The position numbers were made by a program, and so were the translations under genes. The notes beneath the pieces were generated by a model, which was given only the letters and a program-made list of their open reading frames with translations, did not search any database and was not told where the DNA came from. Shown piece by piece: positions 54,827 to 62,241 of a DNA stretch of 64,000 nucleotides (position 1 is its first letter; the number at the start of each line of letters is the position of its first letter). Source of the stretch: Streptomyces sp. DvalAA-43 (GTDB taxonomy: Bacteria > Actinomycetota > Actinomycetes > Streptomycetales > Streptomycetaceae). The stretch spans positions 62,001-126,000 of the forward strand of contig NZ_FMBW01000052.1 of assembly GCF_900091725.1 (NCBI RefSeq). Reading direction: 5' to 3'.

Positions 54827-56860
54827 TCAGAAGGTGAGCTTGAAGCTGTTGATCTTGCCCGTGTCACCCGAGTACACGTCCTGGACCTTGAGCTTCCAGG
54901 TGCCGTTGGCCGTCTCGGAGGAGGCGTTGACGGTGTACGTGCCGCGCACGTCGTCCGCCGGGTCGCCCGCCGAGGAGTTCTTCAGCCGGTACGAGGTGCC
55001 GCTCGGGCCGACCAGGTCGACGACCAGGTCACCGCGGTAGGTGTGGGTGATGTCCACGTCGACCTTGAGGGTGCTGGGCGCGTTGCCGGTGACACCGGTG
55101 ACGTTGACCGAGCTGGTGACGGCCGAGCCGTGGTCCGGAATGGCGACGCCGGTGGTGTTCTCGAAGACCTTGCCACCCGGGTCGGTGCCGCCGCCGGGCC
55201 GCGCGCCGACGTTGATGCCGGCCCAGGCGTCCGCGACGGACTTGTACTCGGCGCTGGTCGTGCCGTACAGCTCACCGGCCGCGGCGAGGGTCCCGGTGCG
55301 GGCCGACGCGTAGTTGGTGGTGGAGGTGAACTTGGTGGTGAGCGCCTTGAACCAGATCAGCGCGGCCTTGTCCCGGCCGATGCCGGTCACCGGCAGACCG
55401 TCGGAGGTCGGCGAGTTGTAGGAGACGCCGTTGATGACCTTGGCGCCGCTGCCCTCGGAGAGCAGGTAGAAGAAGTGGTTCGCCGGGCCCGAGGAGTAGT
55501 GGACGTCGACGTTGCCGATGCCGGAGTACCAGGAGTCCTTGGACGCGCCGTCCTTGCTCGGCTTGTCCTGGTAACGCAGCGGGGTGCCGTCACCGTTGAT
55601 GTTGATCTTCTCGCCGATGAGGTAGTCGCCCGGGTCGCTGGCGGTGTTGGAGTAGAACTCGACCGCGGTGGCGAAGATGTCGCTGGTCGCCTCGTTGAGG
55701 CCACCGGACTCCCCGCTGTAGACCAGGTTGGCGGTGGCCGAGGTGACACCGTGCGTCATCTCGTGCGCGGCCACGTCGAGGGCGGTCAGCGGGTTCGCGT
55801 TGCCGCTGCCGTCCCCGTAGGTCATGCAGAAGCAGCTGTCGTCCCAGAAGGCGTTGACGTAGCTGTTGCCGTAGTGGACGCGGGAGTACGCGCCGACGCC
55901 GTCGCCCCGGATACCGGTGCGGCCGTGCACGTTCTTGTAGTAGTCCCAGGTCTCGGCCGCGCCGTAGTGGGCGTCCGCGGCCGCCGTCTCGGCGTTCGAC
56001 GGGCTGCCGTTGCCCCACACGTCGGTGGAGTTGGTGAACAGCGTCCCGGTGCCGGAGCTGCCGTGGTTCAGGTTGTACGTCTTGTGGTTGCCGCGGCCCG
56101 TGTCCGTCAGCGTGTACGACGGGGCGGTGCCGAGGGTCACCTGGCCGCTGTACTCCGTGTTGCCGACGCCGTTCTCGATGCCCTGCCACTCGTACAGCTT
56201 GGCGCCGGTGGTGGCGTCGGTGATGACGTGCAGCTGGTTCGGGGTGCCGTCCTCCTGGAAGCCGCCGACGACGGTCTCGTAGGCGAGCTGCGGCTTGCCC
56301 TGCGCCATCCAGACGACCTTGCGGGGCGCCCGGTCGGCCTCGGTCTTCTTGGATCCGTCGGCCTTGGCGAGGCCGAGTGCCTGCTTCTCGGCCTTGGCGG
56401 GCGCGACGTCCGCCTTCAGGTCCACGGTCTTCAGCTGCGCGCTGGAGACCTTGGAGGCCTTGGTGACGCTCTGCGTGGTGCCGGCCTTGGTCTCCTGGAC
56501 GACCAGGTCGCCACCGAGCACCGGGAGCCCGGCGAAGGTGCGCTCGTAACGCGTGTGCGTGGTGCCGTCGTTGTCCTGGATGACGTCCTTGACGACAAGC
56601 TTCTCCTGCGAGCCGAGACCGAGGTCCTTGGCCGTCGCCGCCTTGCCGGCGTCGGCCTGGCGGATCAGCTCCGCGCGCTGGGACGGAGAGAGCTGCTTGG
56701 CCAGGGCACCGTGGTCGGCGCCGGCCGTCGCCGCGTTCGCCGCGGTGGCGCTGCTGGGGGTGGCAGTGGCCGATCCGGTCTGGACGCCGACGGCGAGGAG
56801 GGCTGCTGCGGCTATCAGAGCGCCGGTCGCGGTGGCACGACGGCTGGGCGTGGATCTCAC
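54827..56860 (-). CDS. Secreted M4 (thermolysin-like) metalloprotease with P-domain
   Basis: This 677-aa pre-pro-protease has a signal peptide (residues 1 to about 34), an FTP/PepSY propeptide (about 55-220), and an M4 catalytic domain (about 230-550). The zinc motif HEMTH is at 366-370 and the third ligand E390 in GGLNEATSD; the proton-donor His lies in HYSSGPANHFFYLLSEG. A C-terminal proprotein-convertase P-domain follows (about 570-677), often used for substrate or matrix binding. Start is ATG 56860. Export and self-processing are expected. Confidence 0.95.
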   Translation of the reverse strand: MRSTPSRRATATGALIAAAALLAVGVQTGSATATPSSATAANAATAGADHGALAKQLSPSQRAELIRQADAGKAATAKDLGLGSQEKLVVKDVIQDNDGTTHTRYERTFAGLPVLGGDLVVQETKAGTTQSVTKASKVSSAQLKTVDLKADVAPAKAEKQALGLAKADGSKKTEADRAPRKVVWMAQGKPQLAYETVVGGFQEDGTPNQLHVITDATTGAKLYEWQGIENGVGNTEYSGQVTLGTAPSYTLTDTGRGNHKTYNLNHGSSGTGTLFTNSTDVWGNGSPSNAETAAADAHYGAAETWDYYKNVHGRTGIRGDGVGAYSRVHYGNSYVNAFWDDSCFCMTYGDGSGNANPLTALDVAAHEMTHGVTSATANLVYSGESGGLNEATSDIFATAVEFYSNTASDPGDYLIGEKININGDGTPLRYQDKPSKDGASKDSWYSGIGNVDVHYSSGPANHFFYLLSEGSGAKVINGVSYNSPTSDGLPVTGIGRDKAALIWFKALTTKFTSTTNYASARTGTLAAAGELYGTTSAEYKSVADAWAGINVGARPGGGTDPGGKVFENTTGVAIPDHGSAVTSSVNVTGVTGNAPSTLKVDVDITHTYRGDLVVDLVGPSGTSYRLKNSSAGDPADDVRGTYTVNASSETANGTWKLKVQDVYSGDTGKINSFKLTF

Positions 56861-57416
56861 GCGGACTCCTTCTGCGAGGGGGGTACCGGCGGCCCGGTGA
56901 GCCGTCCGGGGTGTGCAAGGAAGTGCGCAGAACGGGGTGAAGAGTGTCAGCAGGAGGCCGTCCCTGTCAGGAGCGCGTCAACAACTTGGCCGGAACTCGT
57001 CCGTTGCCGGAAAGGTCATGTTCGTTAAGCGGACGTTTCACGGATCATCACCGTGATGTTGTAAGGCGTCGTCCGCGCCCGGAATCCGAGGAGAGTACCG
57101 AGGCAGGGCTCCAAGCCTTCGTGTTCGAACAGCGGTCGGGGGAGCGGGTGTTCGGTACTGGCCGAGATGGCGTCGGGATGTGGCTGATTTCCTACCGTTG
57201 GCTTCCGTGCCGACCGTGGTTGTCCGCGCCGCGTCCGCCCGGCCGGAGACGTGCCGGGGTGCCGGGCCGTGCCGTCCCCGCCACGAGCAACGCCCGCCGG
57301 GACCGCCGTCCACGGCGGTCCCGGCGGGCGCGAGTGCGTCGGCCTGGTTCAACTCCCTTACTGCCTGCGGGAATCAACACTCTTCTTGGCTTCGGGGCCA
57401 GGCAGGGCCCCGGGCG
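56861..57416. other. 556-bp intergenic region upstream of the metalloprotease gene
   Basis: This region holds the metalloprotease promoter side, an adh terminator (57291-57330), and a near-palindrome CATCAC-C-GTGATG at 57046-57058 that could be an operator. AT content rises at 57000-57070. Short open frames in it lack coding-like codon use. Confidence 0.5.
57291..57330 (-). terminator. Terminator of the alcohol dehydrogenase gene
   Basis: Perfect 18-bp arms (CGCCCGCCGGGACCGCCG and its complement) surround TCCA, about 90 bp after the adh stop. Confidence 0.85.
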
Positions 57417-58448
57417 TCAGCCGGTGGTGAGCACCATCCGGAAGCGGGCCGCGCCGGACATCATCTTCTGGTACGCGGCCTCGGCGTCGTCCAGCGGTAC
57501 GGGCTCGGTCATCGGGCGGATCCCGTGCAGGGCGCTGAACGCCAGGGCGTCCTCCACGTCCTGCGCGGTGCCGGACGGGTGACCCCGGACGACCTTGCCC
57601 GACATCAGCAACTGGTTCGGGCTGATGCCCAGCGGCTCCGGGTCCGCGCCGATGACCACCAGTTCGCCGCGCGGTGCCAGCCCCTCCACGGTCGCCGTGA
57701 TGGCCGCGGAGTTGGCGGCGGTGGCCAGGACGACCCGGGCGCCGCCCAGGGCCTGGAGCGCGTCCGACACGGTGGTGCCCGCGGTGCTGTCGATGTAGTG
57801 GTGCGCGCCGAGCTCCCTCGCGAAGTCGGCCTTGGCCGCGCCCCGGGCGATCGCCACCGTCTCGAAGCCCATCGCGGCCGCGTACTGCACCCCCAGGTGG
57901 CCGAGGCCGCCGATGCCCAGCACGGCGACCAGATCCCCGGGCCGGGCGGCGCTGCGCCGCAGTCCGTTGTACGTGGTCACCCCCGCACAGCCGATCGGCG
58001 CCGCGTCGACCGCGTCCATCGTGTCGGGGATCCGGGCCAGGGCGTCCGCCGGGACGGTCACGCTCTCGGCGTAGCCGCCGTCGTACGCCCACCCGGGCAC
58101 CTTCAGGTTCACGCAGACCACGAAGTCGCCCCGCCGGCATGGTGTGCAGTGGCCGCAGCTGCCGCCGAACCAGCCCACCGCCACCCGGTCGCCCACCTGC
58201 CAGGTGTCCTGTGTGCCGTCACCCAGCTCGGCGATCCGGCCCGCGATCTCGTGCCCCGGGACCACCGGGAACCGTACGCCCGGCACCATGGCGTCCACGA
58301 AGAGCGCGTCGCTGTGGCAGATCCCGCAGGCGTCCACGGCCACCCGGATGTGCCCCGGGCCCGGCCGCGCCACCGCGCGCTCGACGATCTCGAAGGGGCC
58401 GCCCGCTGCGGCGGTCTGCGCGGCGCGGTAGACGCTGGGGACGCTCAT
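57417..58448 (-). CDS. Zinc-dependent alcohol dehydrogenase
   Basis: This 343-aa medium-chain dehydrogenase has catalytic zinc ligands in VDACGICHSDALF and the GHEIAG glutamate/His motif. The structural zinc site is CGHCTPCRRGDFVVC (four Cys). The nucleotide fold is GIGGLGHLGVQYAAAMG. The absence of an acidic residue at the usual NAD-specific place leaves coenzyme use open (NADPH is frequent in this subgroup). The ATG at 58448 has GGAGAG 6 nt upstream. It stands alone. The substrate is not predictable beyond alcohol/aldehyde. Confidence 0.92.
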   Translation of the reverse strand: MSVPSVYRAAQTAAAGGPFEIVERAVARPGPGHIRVAVDACGICHSDALFVDAMVPGVRFPVVPGHEIAGRIAELGDGTQDTWQVGDRVAVGWFGGSCGHCTPCRRGDFVVCVNLKVPGWAYDGGYAESVTVPADALARIPDTMDAVDAAPIGCAGVTTYNGLRRSAARPGDLVAVLGIGGLGHLGVQYAAAMGFETVAIARGAAKADFARELGAHHYIDSTAGTTVSDALQALGGARVVLATAANSAAITATVEGLAPRGELVVIGADPEPLGISPNQLLMSGKVVRGHPSGTAQDVEDALAFSALHGIRPMTEPVPLDDAEAAYQKMMSGAARFRMVLTTG

Positions 58449-58555
58449 CTGGATCTCTCCGGGGTACGGGTACGGACGGCCCCCCGGACCAGCAGACCAG
58501 CTCCGCCCCGGTCGCGCGCGCCGGGTGGAGCGGACGGGGGGTGGGCGGCACCGGC

Positions 58556-58915
58556 TCAGGTGGCGGGTACCGATTCGGTCCGTACGGAGAGCGTGTACGT
58601 GCAGTCCGTGTCCGGGAGGACGACGAGCAGCTCGGCACCGCGCTTGAGGTGGGCGTGGGCGGCGCGCTGGCTCGCGCGGTCCTCGTACCAGGCGAGGAGT
58701 TCCGCAGGGTGGCCGAGGCGCGGGTCGAGGCCGAGCCGGTCCACGATCCACAGCGCCTGCCCGCCGAGCCACCGCAGGGCGAGGACGGGGGAGATGGTCC
58801 GGAAGGTGCCCAGGACGTACCGCGCCGTTCCGTCGGCGCCGCACACGAGCCCTTCCGCGACCGCCTCGCACAGGTAACCCGCCTGCTCGGGCGCCCCGTT
58901 GGCCTCGCCGGTCAC
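58556..58915 (-). CDS. Hypothetical protein
   Basis: This 119-aa protein starts MTGEANGAPEQAGYLCEAVAEGLV and overlaps the upstream small gene by 4 bp (ATGA). It has mixed alpha/beta character, no membrane segment and three Cys. No family was recognised. The neighbourhood (XRE regulator, DUF397 genes) is the usual home for poorly characterised Streptomyces developmental-type proteins. Confidence 0.6.
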   Translation of the reverse strand: MTGEANGAPEQAGYLCEAVAEGLVCGADGTARYVLGTFRTISPVLALRWLGGQALWIVDRLGLDPRLGHPAELLAWYEDRASQRAAHAHLKRGAELLVVLPDTDCTYTLSVRTESVPAT

Positions 58916-59172
58916 AGGATCCGCCCCGCGCTACGGGCGTTGCACCGCGCGTTCTCGGCCCGCAACCGCTCTATGGGACTCGGCTCCCGCACGTTCCCGG
59001 GCTCGACGTCCCACTCCGCGCCCCCGCAGACCGGCCGCAAGGACCAGTACGGGCCGGCCGTGCCCCGGTACTCCCCCACCTGGTCGCGACGGCTGGTGTC
59101 CACCAACAGCGTTCCTCGGTCGGGTACTTGCGGGGTGCGCTGCTCGTTCGGTGGGCTGTCTTCGACGGACAT
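58912..59172 (-). CDS. Small hypothetical protein
   Basis: This 86-aa protein contains GEYRGTAGPYWSLRPVCGGAEWDVEP, a pattern that recurs in small proteins encoded next to Streptomyces XRE/DUF397 genes. It has no signal peptide. It is divergent from the XRE regulator across a 107-bp region with a palindrome, so it may be controlled by it. The function is unknown. Confidence 0.65.
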   Translation of the reverse strand: MSVEDSPPNEQRTPQVPDRGTLLVDTSRRDQVGEYRGTAGPYWSLRPVCGGAEWDVEPGNVREPSPIERLRAENARCNARSAGRIL

Positions 59173-59240
59173 GGGCCGCTCCTCTCCGTAACGGTTCCGC
59201 TACCAAGGGGGATCAGAGTGGCTTAGAGTCGGGGGGTCTT

Positions 59241-59256
59241 CAACTTGCACAAGTTG
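59241..59256. promoter_or_regulatory. Operator candidate upstream of the XRE regulator
   Basis: CAACTTG and CAAGTTG are perfect arms around CA, 24 bp before the TTG start, in the divergent promoter region. A likely autoregulatory site for the XRE protein. Confidence 0.65.
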
Positions 59257-59279
59257 TTTGGGTAATTAGGTGGTAGCCG

Positions 59280-60107
59280 TTGAATCGCAAAGAGTTAGAC
59301 CCCGAAGAATCGCCGAGTGCGCAGTTCGGGCAACGCCTGCGCACGCTGAGGGATGAACGAGGTTGGACGCAGGATGAGCTGGCCGCGCGTATCGGATGCT
59401 CGGGAACGCATATTTCGGCCGTGGAAACTGGCCGCCGCTCTCCAACTCGCCGCTTTGCTTCAAATGTTGACAGGGTATTCGGCACGGGGGACAGGTTCGA
59501 GCGCCAGAGTCTGGCTGTGCGGCAAACCGCCCTCATTGAAGGGTTCCCGGAGTACGTCGCGCACGAAGCGCGAGCGTCGGAGATCAGGCTGTACGAGGTG
59601 GGTGTCATCCCTGGCCTGCTCCAGACGCCGGAGTATGCGGCGGCGCTCGAAGCAGACGCAGTGCGGCGGGAAGCGATCACTCCCGAGCAAGCCGACGAGC
59701 GCGTCGGACTGGTGGCAAGGCGCCAAGCCTCCTTTGTGCGGTCGCCATCGCCGTTGATCCTCGCGGTACTTGACGAAGGATGTATTCGCCGCCCGATGGG
59801 ATCTCCCGCTGTCATGGACGCACAGTTCGCGCGCTTGCTTGAGTTTGCCGAGATGCCGAACACCGTCTTGCAGATCGCGCCGTTCGTCATGGGGGAGCGG
59901 AGGCCGTTCAGCCTGCCCATCACCGTGCTCACGATGCCGGACCGCTCGCTGATGTCCTATGCCGAGTCCACTCACCGGGGTCATCTCGAACGGGAAAGTA
60001 CGTTCGTGCTGCCGATACTGACGGCCTACCATCAGCTACAGGCCGAGGCCCTCTCCCAGGCGGCATCCGTGGCCATGATCGAACAGGTACGAAAGGGCAC
60101 CCCGTGA
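59280..60107 (+). CDS. XRE-family regulator with DUF5753 domain (TTA codon at position 6)
   Basis: This 275-aa regulator has an HTH at about residues 15-70 (FGQRLRTLRDERGWTQDELAARIGCSGTHISAVETGRR). A DUF5753 ligand/partner domain follows at about 90-265. The start is TTG 59280 with AGGTGG upstream. Codon 6 is TTA (59295-59297), rare in Streptomyces and read by the developmentally regulated bldA tRNA, so translation is probably late or conditional. It overlaps a DUF397 gene (GTGA), the usual WhiJ-like pairing. Third-position GC is lower than in core genes. Confidence 0.93.
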   Translation: MNRKELDPEESPSAQFGQRLRTLRDERGWTQDELAARIGCSGTHISAVETGRRSPTRRFASNVDRVFGTGDRFERQSLAVRQTALIEGFPEYVAHEARASEIRLYEVGVIPGLLQTPEYAAALEADAVRREAITPEQADERVGLVARRQASFVRSPSPLILAVLDEGCIRRPMGSPAVMDAQFARLLEFAEMPNTVLQIAPFVMGERRPFSLPITVLTMPDRSLMSYAESTHRGHLERESTFVLPILTAYHQLQAEALSQAASVAMIEQVRKGTP

Positions 60108-60313
60108 CTCCCGAATCCCCCCGTTGGTTCACGTCCTCCTACAGCGGCAACGGCGGCCAGTGCATCGAGGTCGCTGACAACCTCGTCGGCTCTCTCGGCG
60201 TGGTCCCCGTCCGTGACTCGAAGAACCCGGGCGGCCCGGTGCTGCGCGCCTCCGCCGCGTCGTTCGCTTCCTTCGTGGCGGGCGTCAAGGCCGGAGAGTT
60301 CGGCGCCGTCTGA
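60104..60313 (+). CDS. DUF397 protein, copy 1
   Basis: This 69-aa protein contains the family core WFTSSYSGNGGQCIEVAD and VRDSKNPGGPVLR. DUF397 proteins act with the adjacent XRE/DUF5753 regulators, perhaps as antagonists. The GTG start overlaps the regulator stop by 4 bp. It is 99% identical in its last 158 bp to copy 2 and is followed by a terminator. Confidence 0.92.
   Translation: MTPESPRWFTSSYSGNGGQCIEVADNLVGSLGVVPVRDSKNPGGPVLRASAASFASFVAGVKAGEFGAV
60149..60306 (+). repeat. 158-bp direct repeat, copy 1
   Basis: This matches 60548-60705 with one mismatch (base 60268 against 60667). Weaker similarity extends left to about 60089. Offset is 399 bp. Confidence 0.95.
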
Positions 60314-60352
60314 CCGTCAGGTTCACCGAGCACTGATCCCGGACGCAACGAG

Positions 60353-60397
60353 AGCCCCGCCACGCCCCTGGTGAACCGCCATGGGCATGGCGGGGCT
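60353..60397 (+). terminator. Terminator after DUF397 copy 1
   Basis: AGCCCCGCCA and TGGCGGGGCT pair, with inner GCCC/GGGC, followed by TCG. Confidence 0.7.
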
Positions 60398-60502
60398 TCG
60401 GTCGTTGACAGGCTGTCGCTGTTTTGCTGCGTTGGTACGGGGGCATCTGGGACGCGATACGCACTTCCTGCTTCCCTGCTGGCGGCAACGAAAGGGCATC
60501 CC

Positions 60503-60712
60503 GTGACGGCCGAGTCCCCCTGTTGGTTCAAGTCCTCATTCAGCGAGAACGGCGGCCAGTGCATCGAGGTCGCTGACAACCTCGTCGGCTCTCTCGGCGT
60601 GGTCCCCGTCCGTGACTCGAAGAACCCGGGCGGCCCGGTGCTGCGCGCCTCCGCCGCGTCGTTCGCCTCCTTCGTGGCGGGCGTCAAGGCCGGAGAGTTC
60701 GGCGCGTACTGA
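60503..60712 (+). CDS. DUF397 protein, copy 2
   Basis: This 69-aa paralogue of copy 1 differs mainly in the first 20 residues (TAESPCWFKSSFSENGG against TPESPRWFTSSYSGNGG); the rest is identical up to the final residue. The GTG at 60503 follows a ribosome-site region (GAAAGGG) duplicated from the end of the XRE gene. It has no XRE partner of its own directly upstream and its own terminator downstream. Confidence 0.9.
   Translation: MTAESPCWFKSSFSENGGQCIEVADNLVGSLGVVPVRDSKNPGGPVLRASAASFASFVAGVKAGEFGAY
60548..60705 (+). repeat. 158-bp direct repeat, copy 2
   Basis: This is the partner of 60149-60306. Confidence 0.95.
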
Positions 60713-60729
60713 TCCCGGACGCGAGATAG

Positions 60730-60774
60730 GCCCCGCCGCGACCACGGAAGCCGTGGGGATCGTGGCGGGGCTTT
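60730..60774 (+). terminator. Terminator after DUF397 copy 2
   Basis: A long stem starts GCCCCGCC/GGCGGGGC, continues GCGA/TCGT (with a G-T pair) and CCACGG/CCGTGG, and is followed by TTT. Confidence 0.85.
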
Positions 60775-60819
60775 CGTCATGGGTGCGGGCTGCTGCCGCA
60801 GCAGAGGGTGCCGCGCCGG

Positions 60820-61161
60820 TCAGCGCGGGACGTCCGCCGGGGCTGTGTGCGCTCGAAGGTCAGCCAGCTTCCTTCGGTACAACGGACCGGACACGTATGC
60901 CGCCCGTGCCTCGCTGGGGGCGGCCTGCTCGATGACGTGGTGTGCCGCGGCTTTCAAGTGAGCCGCCCATGCCGGCACGTGCTGCTGGGCGCTCCGCCCG
61001 CATTCCTGGGGTTCACCAGGAAGGCACAGCGGCAGCGTCGGGCCGATCTTGTTCGCCGCGTGGCGGACGTGACCGGCAATCGCGGTCCACTCGTCCTCGG
61101 TCCGTTGCACTGCGCTTGCCTCGGTGTCCCACTGACCGAAGTCGTCCCCGTGATCGTCCAT
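60820..61161 (-). CDS. Hypothetical protein
   Basis: This 113-aa protein starts MDDHGDDFGQWDTEASAVQRTEDEW with GGAG 8 nt upstream of its ATG. It is rich in Ala and His in the second half (HVPAWAAHLKAAAHHVIEQA), mainly helical, with two Cys and no membrane segment. No family was recognised. Its downstream end is close to the DUF397 copy-2 terminator. Confidence 0.55.
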   Translation of the reverse strand: MDDHGDDFGQWDTEASAVQRTEDEWTAIAGHVRHAANKIGPTLPLCLPGEPQECGRSAQQHVPAWAAHLKAAAHHVIEQAAPSEARAAYVSGPLYRRKLADLRAHTAPADVPR

Positions 61162-61382
61162 TTGTGTGCTCCTGGTGATCTCGGCGTGCTCAACGGGTGC
61201 ACCGATCGTATCCGCGCCGGCGCTGCCGTCCGTTCCTTCGGGTCGCAGTGGTCCACCGAGGGAACGCAAGGCCACACATCGCCGGTCGGGCCGACGGGCG
61301 CTTCTCGTGGGCACAGTGCCCGCACGGATTCCCGATGGCCGGGGCGGCGCTCCCCGCCCGACCGAACGCCGTCCGGGGCCCC

Positions 61383-62087
61383 TCACCTCAGGAGGCCGCG
61401 CCAGCGGTCGGCCGACTCCATCATGTCCAGGCAGACCCGCTCCAGGAATGCCCCCGCCTTGGCCATCCGCTGCCCCACGGGGCTGTCCGGCCCGGACGCC
61501 TCCGACATGGCCATCGCGGACCGTGCCGTTTCGAGTGTCTGCCGCGTGCTGAGCACGACGGACTGGTACCAGGCCTCGTCGTCGATCACGTAGACGTCGC
61601 GAGGCCGTTGCGGATCGCGCTCCCGCCGGACGTAGCCGTGCTGGACGAGGTAGTTCACGGCCAGGGAGACGGAGGCGGGGCTGACCTTCAGTCTTCGGGT
61701 CAGCTCGGCCGCGGTGCGCCTGCCCTCCTCGGACAGCAGCAGGTCCATGTGGACGCGTGCCGTCATCCTCGGCAGCCCCGCCCGGACCGCCGCCTCGATG
61801 ATCTCCTCTTCCGCTCTGTCACCCGATGGCCCGGCCGCGCGCTGGGGTGCCGGTGTGCCGCGCCGCGCTCGTAGGTTCGTCGCCCGGTGCGCCAGCTGGG
61901 GCTGGTAGCCGCCGGGGCCGCCGTTGCGTCCGACCTCCCGGCTGATCGTCGAGGTCGGCCGGTCGAGCCGTCTCGCGATCTCGGAGTAGGAGAGGCCATC
62001 GGCGATTCCGGCCGCGATGCGCTGGCGGTCCTGCTGGGTCAACCGGTCTCCTGGCATGTCGTCAGTATTGCTTTCGCCGTCATTCAT
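61383..62087 (-). CDS. Regulator with IS30-like HTH and MarR-like second domain
   Basis: This protein of about 234 aa has an N-terminal HTH_38 resembling the DNA-binding domain of IS30 transposases (LTQQDRQRIAAGIADGLSYSEIARRLDRPTSTISREVGRNGG). A second winged-helix segment follows (TARVHMDLLLSEEGRRTAAELTRRLKVSPASVSLAVNYLVQHGYVRRERDP), then a helical C-terminus. It has no catalytic DDE region, so it is a regulator and not a transposase. ATG 62087 is chosen; ATG 62105 is in frame. It is divergent from the P450 gene and probably controls it. Confidence 0.85.
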   Translation of the reverse strand: MNDGESNTDDMPGDRLTQQDRQRIAAGIADGLSYSEIARRLDRPTSTISREVGRNGGPGGYQPQLAHRATNLRARRGTPAPQRAAGPSGDRAEEEIIEAAVRAGLPRMTARVHMDLLLSEEGRRTAAELTRRLKVSPASVSLAVNYLVQHGYVRRERDPQRPRDVYVIDDEAWYQSVVLSTRQTLETARSAMAMSEASGPDSPVGQRMAKAGAFLERVCLDMMESADRWRGLLR

Positions 62088-62125
62088 TGCAACGCGATAT
62101 TGCATTCGACCGCATCGTCATTGCA
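62086..62125. promoter_or_regulatory. Three ATTGCA repeats in the regulator/P450 promoter
   Basis: ATTGCA occurs at 62086, 62099 and 62120, the first overlapping the preferred start of the regulator. This is a candidate operator in an unusually AT-rich 150-bp region. Confidence 0.5.
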
Positions 62126-62167
62126 TCAATTTATGGCCTCTGGCCTGGGAGGATGTGTTTCTGTCGA

Positions 62168-62197
62168 TTGACAGGGATTCTGGATGCAACGTAGCTT
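62168..62197 (+). promoter_or_regulatory. Sigma-70-like promoter for the P450 gene
   Basis: TTGACA at 62168-62173, an 18-bp spacer and TAGCTT at 62192-62197, about 45 bp before the P450 start. Confidence 0.6.
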
Positions 62198-62241
62198 TCG
62201 AGCATCGTCAAACGCGTACTATCGCGAGATCGGGAATGATC

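Noticed and set aside
57038-57352. Small minus-strand frame upstream of the metalloprotease gene
   Set aside because: It covers the adh terminator and has poor codon use and no ribosome site.
61383-62087. IS30 transposase
   Set aside because: Only the HTH resembles IS30; there is no catalytic DDE domain and no terminal inverted repeats.
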